Source: Deltaproteobacteria bacterium (GTDB taxonomy: Bacteria > Desulfobacterota > Desulfarculia > Adiutricales > Adiutricaceae). From it: a stretch of 45,895 nucleotides of DNA. The stretch lies in the NCBI GenBank assembly GCA_031264145.1, contig JAISEK010000026.1:1-45895 (forward strand), in the 5' to 3' direction. The position numbers and the translations under genes are program-made. The notes under the pieces were generated by a model. That model worked only from the letters and a program-made list of their open reading frames with translations, searched no databases and had not been told where the DNA came from. Shown piece by piece: positions 26,028 to 33,789 of this stretch; position 1 is the stretch's first letter; each line of letters begins with the position of its first letter.

Positions 26028-26903
26028 CTACCGCCCGTAAGTCAGATGATGCTCGCGCATGTTTTTCAAGAGCCAGGGCCAGCCAGGTGCCACGTAGCCA
26101 GTGGCCCGGAAGAACCTGGCCCCGGACAACCGTTTGTCGTCCACCACCGAATCGTCAGGGACGATGGCGATCCTCTTTCCGTATTCCTCGGCCACCAGCC
26201 CCAAAAGGTCATGCTTGGAAATGGGGGCCGAGGAGACCTGGAAGAGCCCGGACAGATCCTCCCGCGGGAGGACGAGTTGGGCCAGGATCCTCGCCTGCTC
26301 CACGGCCGGCAGCCCGGAATAGATGGCCCGCGTGTAGCCGTTGACCTGGTCCTCACTCGACAGGAACCATTCGACCAGGCTGTTTTTCTGGCCGAACAGC
26401 TCGTGCCCGATTATCGAGGTGCGCAGGGTCAGGGCCCCAGGGCCCGATATCTCGCCAAGATACTTGCTGAGCCCGTAGACGTCCCTGGCGGAGCAAAAAT
26501 CGTCCTCGTCGTAGGGGGTCCCCTTTCGGCCGTCAAACACGCAGTCGGTGCTGTAATGGAGCAGCCGGGCGCCCAATTCCCTGGCCAGACCCAAAAGAAG
26601 GTGGGGGAACCTGGAATTCACCTCCACGCACGGCAGGGCTTCCCGGCCTTCCGGCTTCTGTCGGATCAGCCCGACGCAGTTCACCAATACGTCCGGCCTG
26701 AGACCACGCGCCGCCTTTTCGACCGTCGGGAAATCCAGGGCGTCCACACCCCCTATCAGACGCCCCAGGCTCTCCCGCGGCATCCAGTCCTCAAGCCTCC
26801 GGACATCCCTGGCCGAGCCGTACACGTCCAGCCCGGAACCCCAAAGCCAGGTGAATAGCGCATGGCCAAGCATTCCGGAAACGCCCAGGATCAGAACCTT
26901 CAT
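26028..26903 (-). CDS. RmlD-type NAD(P)-dependent sugar-nucleotide reductase
   Basis: 291 aa from the ATG at 26903, with AGAGGAAG upstream; an adjoining ATG at 26906 is possible. NAD(P)-binding GVSGMLG (7-13), NCVGLIRQ (75-82), STDCVFDG (118-125), and catalytic Y143xxxK147 in YGLSKYLGE. It resembles RmlD-like reductases found beside CapE-type dehydratases, where they reduce a UDP-4-keto-6-deoxy-HexNAc. It is shorter than CapF/WbjC and lacks their C-terminal cupin. First gene of a four-gene operon with an unusual leader: two hairpins and an (AG)12 tract upstream. dTDP-rhamnose synthesis with rfbC is a less likely alternative. Confidence 0.85.
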   Translation of the reverse strand: MKVLILGVSGMLGHALFTWLWGSGLDVYGSARDVRRLEDWMPRESLGRLIGGVDALDFPTVEKAARGLRPDVLVNCVGLIRQKPEGREALPCVEVNSRFPHLLLGLARELGARLLHYSTDCVFDGRKGTPYDEDDFCSARDVYGLSKYLGEISGPGALTLRTSIIGHELFGQKNSLVEWFLSSEDQVNGYTRAIYSGLPAVEQARILAQLVLPREDLSGLFQVSSAPISKHDLLGLVAEEYGKRIAIVPDDSVVDDKRLSGARFFRATGYVAPGWPWLLKNMREHHLTYGR

Positions 26904-27016
26904 CATCTTCCTCTTGCGGCCTCGTGGCCGACCGGCCGACACCCCATGGTCTAACCCCCGCTTGGCGCGGGTTTCTGCAATTCTTGACTTGATTCCATCC
27001 CAATGGCCAATAAAAG

Positions 27017-27054
27017 GGCCCAATATCCAATCGTCCTTGATTGGATATTGGGCC
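27017..27054. repeat. Perfect 16-bp inverted repeat with 6-nt loop (possible attenuator/terminator)
   Basis: Arms 27017-27032 and 27039-27054 (core CCAATATCCAATC). On the minus strand it is followed by CTTTTATTGG, a modest T-run, and lies about 115 bp before the reductase start, so it could attenuate the sugar operon or end an upstream transcript. Confidence 0.5.
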
Positions 27055-27086
27055 TAATGGCTGTCCCATGGGCCTTGCGAGGCTCG

Positions 27087-27105
27087 CGGAAAAAGTGTTT
27101 TTCCG
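27087..27105. repeat. Inverted repeat CGGAAAAA-GTG-TTTTTCCG
   Basis: Perfect 8-bp stem, 3-nt loop, in the leader between the AG tract and the longer hairpin. Confidence 0.4.
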
Positions 27106-27118
27106 GACTTAACCCGCC

Positions 27119-27142
27119 AGAGAGAGAGAGAGAGAGAGAGAG
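27119..27142. repeat. Dinucleotide microsatellite (AG)12
   Basis: 24 bases of pure AG, ending at ACTAGT. It lies about 215 bp upstream of the reductase start on the (CT)12 strand. Long pure dinucleotide tracts are rare in bacterial DNA and slip readily. Confidence 0.9.
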
Positions 27143-27921
27143 ACTAGTGCCATCGGGGTCATCCTTCGGAATAGGCTCTGATTCAGCCGTGGGTTTGGCC
27201 GTCCTTGCCGGAACTCCCGGAAGGGATGGGGGCTGGCTGACGTTGACGACGGATTTTCATGGGGCCAGGATCGTGTCCGTGTTTTTATGGATAATATTTT
27301 AAGTGTTATATATTTATATAACTAAAAAATAAAAAAAGAGATATTTATATCTCGGGTATAAAATTGAGGTGATTTTTACATTGCGATTAATATTTTTAAT
27401 TTAAAAAAAATATAATTATTTACATGAAATTTTTGATAGATAAAAGGCTAAATATATCAAGAATACGTAAAATAATAATAATTTTTTAGCTGATTCTAAA
27501 TGGTTGATGAATCACTTATATGGTGAATGTGAAAATATTTGGAAAGATATAATAATTTTAAAACTAATTCTAGATTATTGCAATCTATTTAAAAAAAGAT
27601 TGTAATCATTAGATATTAGATCAATTATGATAAATATATTTATATAAAAATTCCTGTGATATTCGTTTGGCTCTAAAGAATGGAATTATAGAATGATTTG
27701 AGAATTTCCTTTCAGAGCCAAACCAGGTTAGCAGAAAAAAAACAGAAGTCAACAAAAAATATCCCTCCTCAAATGGGGCCAGCCTTGTCCCGTGGCAAGG
27801 CCCAAGGCGGGCAGGAGCCCCCAGGGGCGAGAAGGCCCCACGGGCTGCGATGGCCAGCGACAGGCGGTTTGGGTCGGCCAGGGGACCTGGTGTCGGCCAA
27901 AGGGCCGGGGCGGCGGCAGTT
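27143..27921. other. Intergenic region with AT-rich island
   Basis: Extremely AT-rich from 27300 to 27660, no gene seen. An imperfect inverted repeat at 27665-27723 is listed separately. A minus-strand open frame at 27621-27932 has no ribosome site and overlaps the end of the membrane-protein gene. Confidence 0.5.
27665..27723. repeat. Imperfect 21-23-bp inverted repeat
   Basis: Arms 27665-27687 and 27703-27723 share GTTTGGCTCT with a few mismatches after it. It stands at the border of the AT-rich island, about 200 bp past the membrane-protein stop. Insertion-element end or terminator; undecided. Confidence 0.35.
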
Positions 27922-29685
27922 TCAGTGGTCAAGACCGTAAATGGTCCCTATCAGGTCGCGCCTGACGTAAATGGATATGTCTCTTTCCTGGAAATCCTTG
28001 GCGAAAAGCTCGTCCAGCCCCAGGTCCTGGAGACTAGGCAGGAAGGCGTCGCTGATGACTATGTAGCCGAAGTCGCCCAGAGCGAAGCCGCCGTGCTCGC
28101 CGTAGGAGACGAAGCCCTCGTCCTGGACGCTCAAGAGCTGCTTGAGCCTCCCGTCGATGGAGAGCATGCTCTGGGGGCTTTGGCTCTGGAGCCAGTCAAT
28201 CCGCTTGGTGACGCCGGAAAGGCCTACCTCCAGGGAGCTGCGGACCCTTTCCCGCAATAACTTCTGATCGATGCTTGTCCCGTTGGCGTAGGAAATGCCC
28301 AGTATCACGGCCAGGACTACCGAGGCGCACAATATGGTCCGCCTCAGGAGTACTTGTCCCGCTTTGGACAGAAATGCGCATAGCCTGGCATATTGCCGCC
28401 CCAAGGAGCCATTTTCGTGCCAGGAGTCAATGAGGCAGCCCAGGGGGAAAAACGAGAGCATGACCGGGAATCTCAGGTTGCGAGACGCATAGCTGAAGAG
28501 AAAGAGAAAGCACAGCACCATGAAAATGGAGGAGGCAGACAAAAACCTGAGGCCCTTGGCCTTTAGGCCCCAGACGGCCGGGACTAGGAACAGGAAGTAT
28601 TGGGGGTAATGGCCCAGGGCGCGACAAATTCTGGCCGCCAGGCCACGGCCCTGGTATATCTCAGGGGAGTTAATGATGAGCAGTATATTTGGCGCAACCT
28701 CCCCGTGGGCAATTAGGTAGCGGTTGTAGAGATACCAGGGGAAGGCGACCAGGGCCGAGGCCAGGACGGGGAGAAAAAGGATCCTGGCCCTCTCCCTGAC
28801 TGGCCTGCCCTCCAGGAGCTCGGCGGCCACCAGGACGAACCAGGGCCACCAAAGCATGCCGGTCTGCTTAATGATGGCGGCGGCCGCGGCTGCCTGGAAG
28901 GCCAGGAAGAGATGGAGCCTCCTTTCCCCGCGGCCCAGGCCGGGTTCCAGGCCCCACTGGAGGATGACGAAGGCCATCAGGGCCAGGAGTCCGACCATGG
29001 CGTCTGCGTAGCCCGCCTGCGTGATGACCCAGAAATAGACCGACAGGAGGGCCACTACCGGGACGGCCGGGCCATACCTGCCGCCCTTGAGGGTCGACAG
29101 GCAAATCAGGAAGAAGACGATGAAAATGTCCAGCGAGACGATGGAAAAGACCAAAATGTCGGTCGTCCCGATGAAGATATAGGGTATGGACTTGATTATG
29201 GGCATCAATTGCGGGTAGTCGCCGCGTATTTGGGGGTAGGAGTTGGCGGCCCAGGATCCGGCCCAATAATTCCAGCTGAGTATCTGGTCTATGCTTTTGA
29301 AGACCGTCTTGTGGAAAAAGAGGGCCACCAGGAGCAGGGCCGCGAAAAATATGAGGTTGAACGAATATGATATGTACTTCGCCTTATCCGGCTTGTAATA
29401 GGGTTTCGTCTGCGGCCGCTCGTCCTCCGAAGGGCCACGGGCCTGACTGGCGGCCAAAAGGATCAGGGCGCTGGCCGTCGCCGCCAGCATGAGGGCTGGG
29501 CGGGTGTAAAGGCTCGCCTGGACCAGGACCATGGCCATGACGTAGTTGACGACCAGGCTGAGGATGAAGGCCAGGCTCGCGAACCTGGCGGGGCCCAGCC
29601 GCCTGGGGGCAATGAGGGCGCAGATGGCCGCCCCTGGCAGGAAAACGGCGTGGAGGATGCCAATTATGCCCCAGAAAAGCGTCAT
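27922..29685 (-). CDS. Polytopic GT-C-like glycosyltransferase (GC-rich homologue of 16735-18495)
   Basis: 587 aa from the ATG at 29685, which overlaps the GT2-GtrA stop by four bases (ATGA). About 11-12 membrane segments. N-terminal FLPGAAIC, first large outer loop with D and SWNYWAGSWAANSYP then GDYPQL, central IIKQTG, and a soluble tail with IDGRL, GDFGYIVIS and FQERDISIYVR. These blocks recur in the AT-rich protein 11 kb away. The layout suits a transferase using polyprenyl-phosphate sugar on the outer face of the inner membrane, and the coupled upstream gene encodes a donor synthase/flippase fusion. Family assignment rests on topology and loop pattern; acceptor unknown (LPS, protein or capsule). 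Confidence 0.78.
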   Translation of the reverse strand: MTLFWGIIGILHAVFLPGAAICALIAPRRLGPARFASLAFILSLVVNYVMAMVLVQASLYTRPALMLAATASALILLAASQARGPSEDERPQTKPYYKPDKAKYISYSFNLIFFAALLLVALFFHKTVFKSIDQILSWNYWAGSWAANSYPQIRGDYPQLMPIIKSIPYIFIGTTDILVFSIVSLDIFIVFFLICLSTLKGGRYGPAVPVVALLSVYFWVITQAGYADAMVGLLALMAFVILQWGLEPGLGRGERRLHLFLAFQAAAAAAIIKQTGMLWWPWFVLVAAELLEGRPVRERARILFLPVLASALVAFPWYLYNRYLIAHGEVAPNILLIINSPEIYQGRGLAARICRALGHYPQYFLFLVPAVWGLKAKGLRFLSASSIFMVLCFLFLFSYASRNLRFPVMLSFFPLGCLIDSWHENGSLGRQYARLCAFLSKAGQVLLRRTILCASVVLAVILGISYANGTSIDQKLLRERVRSSLEVGLSGVTKRIDWLQSQSPQSMLSIDGRLKQLLSVQDEGFVSYGEHGGFALGDFGYIVISDAFLPSLQDLGLDELFAKDFQERDISIYVRRDLIGTIYGLDH

Positions 29686-30752
29686 CGGGCGGCGGTCTTG
29701 TTTCCCTTGGGGATGAAAATGAAGCGTCTCTGGACGAACCAGCTCAGGAGGAAGAGACCGGCCTCGGACAAGAGCTTGCCCAGGACAACGTAGAGCCCGA
29801 AGAGGCGGAAAAACAGTTCCGTCAGTCCCCAGGAGAGGCACATGAAGGCGGCCACCAGGACCACGTACTTGGCCAGCTGTTTGGCCAGATTGGTCTTGAC
29901 TTTGAACACCAGGTACCTGGAAAGGGAGAAATTATACAAGATTGAGGCAACCCTGGCGATGACGAAGGAACAGAGTATTTCCCTCGTATGGTAGTAGACG
30001 AGGGAGAAGACCAGATAGTCAAGGACGGTGGTCGAGATGGAGAGGAAGAAGAACTTGACGAAGATGGCCCCTATTGTCAACGAGTCCCTGATGGAGCGGT
30101 AGTGGGACGAGGCGTTGGCGTCAAGGTAGACCGTCTCGATGGGCACCTGGATGGTCTGTCCGGGGAACTCGTTGGTCATGTTGACCAGGGCGGCGAACTC
30201 GTAGTCGAAGCGGTCGTAGGGCACCCCCAGGAAGAAGCCGGCCTTGTCCCTGGGGATGAAGCGCAGTCCCGTCTGGGTGTCGCCCAGGCGGTAGCCGGTG
30301 AAGAAGCCGAAGACGAGGCTGGTCACGGTGTTGCCCAATTTGCTCCTAAAAGGAGTATTGGGGCCAAAAACCCTCACCCCCAGTGCGAACTTGGCTTCCA
30401 GGGCCCCTTTTTGGGCCACCTTGGCTGCGTCCCCGGCCAGGTGCTGGCCGTCGGCGTCGCAGCAGACTAGGCCCGGGGAACCAGGTGCCGACTCCAGGAG
30501 GAAGTGATTTAGCCCCGTCTTGAGGGCCTGGCCCTTGCCCCTGTTCACGGCCTGCCGCAGCAAGGCGACGTCGCCCCTGTTTTTGAGGGAATCGAAGATC
30601 CAGCCCCTGTCAGGGGAGGAACCGTCATCGACCACGATGATTCGGGCAAAGGCCTTGGTCTCCGCAAGGCCCTCGACCAGATCGGGCAGCCTCTGGTCCG
30701 GCTGAAAGGCCGGGATTAGGGCCCAGGGCAGATTCTCGTCCAGACTGTTCAT
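29682..30752 (-). CDS. Fused GT2 polyprenyl-phosphate sugar synthase and GtrA-type flippase
   Basis: 356 aa. Residues about 8-220 form a GT2 domain: IPAFQP (13-18), VVDDGSS (40-46), NRGKGQALKTG (70-80), CDADGQH (98-104) for the metal, and DTQTGLR, as in DPM1/GtrB enzymes that load a sugar onto polyprenyl phosphate. Residues about 225-350 are a GtrA domain of four membrane helices, with STTVLDYLVFSLVYY and FSLSRYLVFK (here as typical NFxxxRxxVF) visible, which flips the lipid-sugar outward. Fusion of the two functions is the notable feature. The GT-C-like gene follows with a four-base overlap. AGG seven bases before the ATG. Confidence 0.88.
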   Translation of the reverse strand: MNSLDENLPWALIPAFQPDQRLPDLVEGLAETKAFARIIVVDDGSSPDRGWIFDSLKNRGDVALLRQAVNRGKGQALKTGLNHFLLESAPGSPGLVCCDADGQHLAGDAAKVAQKGALEAKFALGVRVFGPNTPFRSKLGNTVTSLVFGFFTGYRLGDTQTGLRFIPRDKAGFFLGVPYDRFDYEFAALVNMTNEFPGQTIQVPIETVYLDANASSHYRSIRDSLTIGAIFVKFFFLSISTTVLDYLVFSLVYYHTREILCSFVIARVASILYNFSLSRYLVFKVKTNLAKQLAKYVVLVAAFMCLSWGLTELFFRLFGLYVVLGKLLSEAGLFLLSWFVQRRFIFIPKGNKTAAR

Positions 30753-30839
30753 GAAAAACCTAATATGGTAATAAAATTAACAAATAATGTTAATGTGTTC
30801 GTTTAATCTGAAAATTAATTTACTATAATTGAACTAACT

Positions 30840-31730
30840 TTAATGAATTGTCTTGTCGCCATTTCGGGGAGAGATGGGAGGTGGAAAAGGGAAAGTGCTT
30901 TGATAGATCTGCAATGTCTCCTCATCCGTGGTCCAAACCAAGGAACCATTGGTAGCCAAATCCTCGACCATGCGAGAGGGCGCGCGGTATTTTCGCACGA
31001 CGGAGCTTTTCATGTCTTTCGAGTGCAAGGCGTTTTGGAGATCGATTTGGTAAATCGTGTCATGGCCAAGGTCCCCGTTAGCCTCGTACAGATATGTGCC
31101 ATCCCACATCAGGCCCTGGCTGAAGAATCTGTTTTTGTATTTGTGGGCGGCCTTGTCCTCCACTGGGGTTGGCGTCAATATCTTGTCAGCCTCCACCAGG
31201 TATGTGTAGCCGCTATTCATGAAATCAGACACGGCCAAATAAGATTTTCCATTTATGCGGCAAAACGTAATTGAGCTGGAACCAGAAAGACCCGTTGCTA
31301 CCCTCCCCGTTACTGCGGCCCGCCCTGTCTCGAATGATTTTTCCAAATCTATCCTGTAAATGGCATCGCTCATGTAATCTATGGCCCACAAGACCTGCCC
31401 ATCCCAAGCCAGACCGCTTGTGTGTACGGCCTCATAAGGCATGACGAACATCGAGTCAATGACATAGGAGTCGTCTGATAAAGACAATCCGTAAATTACG
31501 TTTTCCTTATTATTAACGCTGACGGAAAGAATTAAGTGTCCGTCAATATACTCCAGGCCCTGTGGGGTGACCTTCTGGTCATGCCCCGGAATGTGACCCA
31601 GGCTCTTCCATTCAACTGCCAATTTTGGTGTCAAATCTATAAAATGAAGTGTCAGAAAGATGGCAAAAACCAGTATAAATAATGTAAACCATATAGTTAG
31701 CCACTTTTTAATTCTAAAATGCCTGGACAT
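30840..31730 (-). CDS. Membrane-anchored beta-propeller-like protein of unknown function
   Basis: 296 aa from ATG 31730 (GGTGG just upstream); an ATG at 31778 would add 16 hydrophobic residues without a site. A basic start, then one membrane helix (about 10-32), then an outside domain with repeated four-strand blade-like segments: VTPQGLEYIDGHLILS, HTSGLAWDGQVLWAIDY then YRIDL, and FSQGLMWDGTYLYEANG then YQIDL. The GL-WDG-LW pattern recalls glutamine cyclotransferase or YncE/SMP-30 propellers, but I see no catalytic set. It precedes the GT2-GtrA gene by 87 bp in the same direction and may belong to the same unit. Function not known. Confidence 0.65.
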   Translation of the reverse strand: MSRHFRIKKWLTIWFTLFILVFAIFLTLHFIDLTPKLAVEWKSLGHIPGHDQKVTPQGLEYIDGHLILSVSVNNKENVIYGLSLSDDSYVIDSMFVMPYEAVHTSGLAWDGQVLWAIDYMSDAIYRIDLEKSFETGRAAVTGRVATGLSGSSSITFCRINGKSYLAVSDFMNSGYTYLVEADKILTPTPVEDKAAHKYKNRFFSQGLMWDGTYLYEANGDLGHDTIYQIDLQNALHSKDMKSSVVRKYRAPSRMVEDLATNGSLVWTTDEETLQIYQSTFPFPPPISPRNGDKTIH

Positions 31731-32124
31731 CAACCACCAAAATAAGTCTCTAATATAAAAAATAGTATATATAATCAATATAATTTACTCTAGTTTAAGT
31801 TATATTTAATTATCAAAAAAAATAATGGCATCTTGTATGATTTTAATAAAATTTTAGAGTAGTTGTGCTTATAGCTTGTTATTTAACTTATTAATCAGTT
31901 ATTAGCTTTAAAAATAAACATTGTTTACTACAACTATAAAACTAATAAATATTATTTTATAAATACTATAAAACAGATAATATATATGATCAATTATTGT
32001 CTATTATAAGAATAGATACTATTAAAATCAAATATATAGAAAAATATAAGTATTTATTTAGATAAAAAATACAAAATATTTTCTATATATAGTATATAGT
32101 TATTAAAATAATAATTTACTGTTA
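31731..32124. other. AT-rich intergenic region, no gene seen
   Basis: Almost pure A/T from 31740 to 32120, many stops in all frames, no recognisable signal. Confidence 0.6.
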
Positions 32125-32466
32125 TTATTTTGGGTGGGTACGGCATTCATTTGGGTAATCGTGGTACCTGAAACAGTACACTGAATTTCCTCGAATATCT
32201 AGTTCAACCCAGCCATGTCTTCCGCCATTATATGTGTAGAGAACCTTCATCATGACTTTGAATCCGTCACCCATTTCCTGGACATCCTCAATCCTGGCAC
32301 TTCCTTGGTCATACCTATTCCAAAACCAACTTTTCGCATCATTGGCAATGCTGCTATCCGCTAGATATTGGCAGTTTACACGGTCACAAAAACCTGCATA
32401 CAAGAATGTTTCATTAAAAAAAGAAAATAAAATAAATAAAAACGCAAGACCGACAAATTTTTTCAT
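32125..32466 (-). CDS. Small secreted cysteine-containing protein
   Basis: 113 aa. MKKF and a hydrophobic core FLFILFSFFNETFLYAG give a signal peptide, with cleavage near residue 24. The mature part of about 90 residues has four Cys (in FCDRVNCQ, VYCFR and NECRTH), enough for two disulfides, and a predicted beta-strand pattern (GFKVMMKVLYTYNGGRHGWVELDI). The ribosome site AAGAGG precedes ATG by six bases. Not recognised. It stands alone between AT-rich DNA and an area of decayed genes. Confidence 0.65.
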   Translation of the reverse strand: MKKFVGLAFLFILFSFFNETFLYAGFCDRVNCQYLADSSIANDAKSWFWNRYDQGSARIEDVQEMGDGFKVMMKVLYTYNGGRHGWVELDIRGNSVYCFRYHDYPNECRTHPK

Positions 32467-33142
32467 AACTGACCTCTTAACTACGGCTTGACGACTGAAT
32501 CTTCGGCCAAGCGGTAAAGCCCACGAAACGTTACCGGATACATTTTGCGAATCCGTGTCCGTTTATGAGCCAAAAATAGCCGCACGATTGTCCGCACACT
32601 GTTCAAGTAGCTTTTGGGTTTCATTAATACGAAATACCACAACATAACCATTGGATGGCCCGCAAGGCCAAGTGTTGGTCGCTGCATGTTTCGAGCATCC
32701 AAAGGTTAGTCCATGGCTTAAACTTCAAAGGTCAGTACTAATGGGGTTTTCATTGCGCTAGTCTTGAGCCTATACGCAACCTGGCGGGATGGTTACGTTC
32801 TCCATGCCTCGACCAGGGTTTTTGCTGGCCCGCGCCTTTATTTATGGAGCGGGTAGCGGACTGCCGGGATAAATAATGACCAACTGAGCCGTGTCGGTCA
32901 GCTTTCCGGACATCGTCCAAAAACCACAATCGGCAGGCGTGTCCGACAGAAGCCCACTACAAATCCTAAAAAAGTCCAGGGTTCGCCAGAATCGTTGGAC
33001 ATCGGTATTTTACCTTTCAAGTAACCTGTACGGGGCCTTTTGAGGCAAAACCACTACCATGTTGGCCGGCTACGACAGCGTGTTTTTGGGCGATTTGGGT
33101 TCGAGGGCTGTAATGTCTATAGCTATCTATATATTGCGCCGC
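32467..33142. other. Region of probable gene debris
   Basis: Intermediate composition with short minus-strand frames (for example 32481-32702) broken by stops. No ribosome sites or intact domains. Downstream of an antitoxin remnant, so it may hold the decayed toxin, but I could not recognise RelE-type motifs. Confidence 0.4.
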
Positions 33143-33295
33143 TATCCTGAATGGCGTTTCCTTTCCGAGGATCGATGCCTTTGTGGATAGCGAATATATA
33201 CCGTCTTCACCGTCAATCACGTTTCATCGCTTAAAGGCCGCAAAAACACATTTCAGGGCTTCATCCATGCGTATATCCATGTTTGTCAGAGACAT
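33143..33295 (-). pseudogene. RelB/DinJ-type antitoxin remnant
   Basis: The ATG at 33295 has AGAGGA eight bases upstream. The product MSLTNMDIRMDEALK matches the RelB/DinJ N-terminus (TNxxIRMDExLK), which forms the DNA-binding ribbon. After 23 residues a TGA (33224-33226) stops it. The same frame then continues to an ASILGKETPFRI segment (to 33143) that resembles the usual C-terminal RxxxIPFEI motif. The gene therefore appears truncated or corrupted; no intact toxin is visible. Confidence 0.5.
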
Positions 33296-33789
33296 GGCAA
33301 TTCCTCTTTGTTAACAACATACATAAAAGTATTTACTATGTCAATAGATATCAGGAGTTTCTGGATCCTCGCAAGGCTAAAGCATGATTCTTTTTCGGCC
33401 AGGCTGTCTTTTCTGGACGTTTGGGCATTGAAATTACTTGAGGAAATACGGTTCCATATCCAATGATAACAAGTTTAGTTGGTCACACCTGTTTACGCAC
33501 CTGTTGCATCATTATAATGATATTACTGCATTAAAAAATTATTAAAATTATTATCACTTCATAAATAATATATTATATTAATTTATCTCAATAAAATTAA
33601 GTTAATCTTATTTTCTATTTTAATTGATAAATAACATTAAAAAATATATAATATATTATTTTTATATCTAAAATATAAACTATATTTCATATATAAACTA
33701 TATATATTGCTAAAAGAATATAAATTTTATTGTTGCTATTTATGGCAAATTAAGTATAATGGGGAGCATCAAAATCGAGGGCCTCCCAT
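33296..33789. other. Gap upstream of the transposase gene, AT-rich in its second half
   Basis: 33500-33750 is almost pure A/T. No gene seen; no terminal inverted repeat of an insertion sequence identified. Confidence 0.5.
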
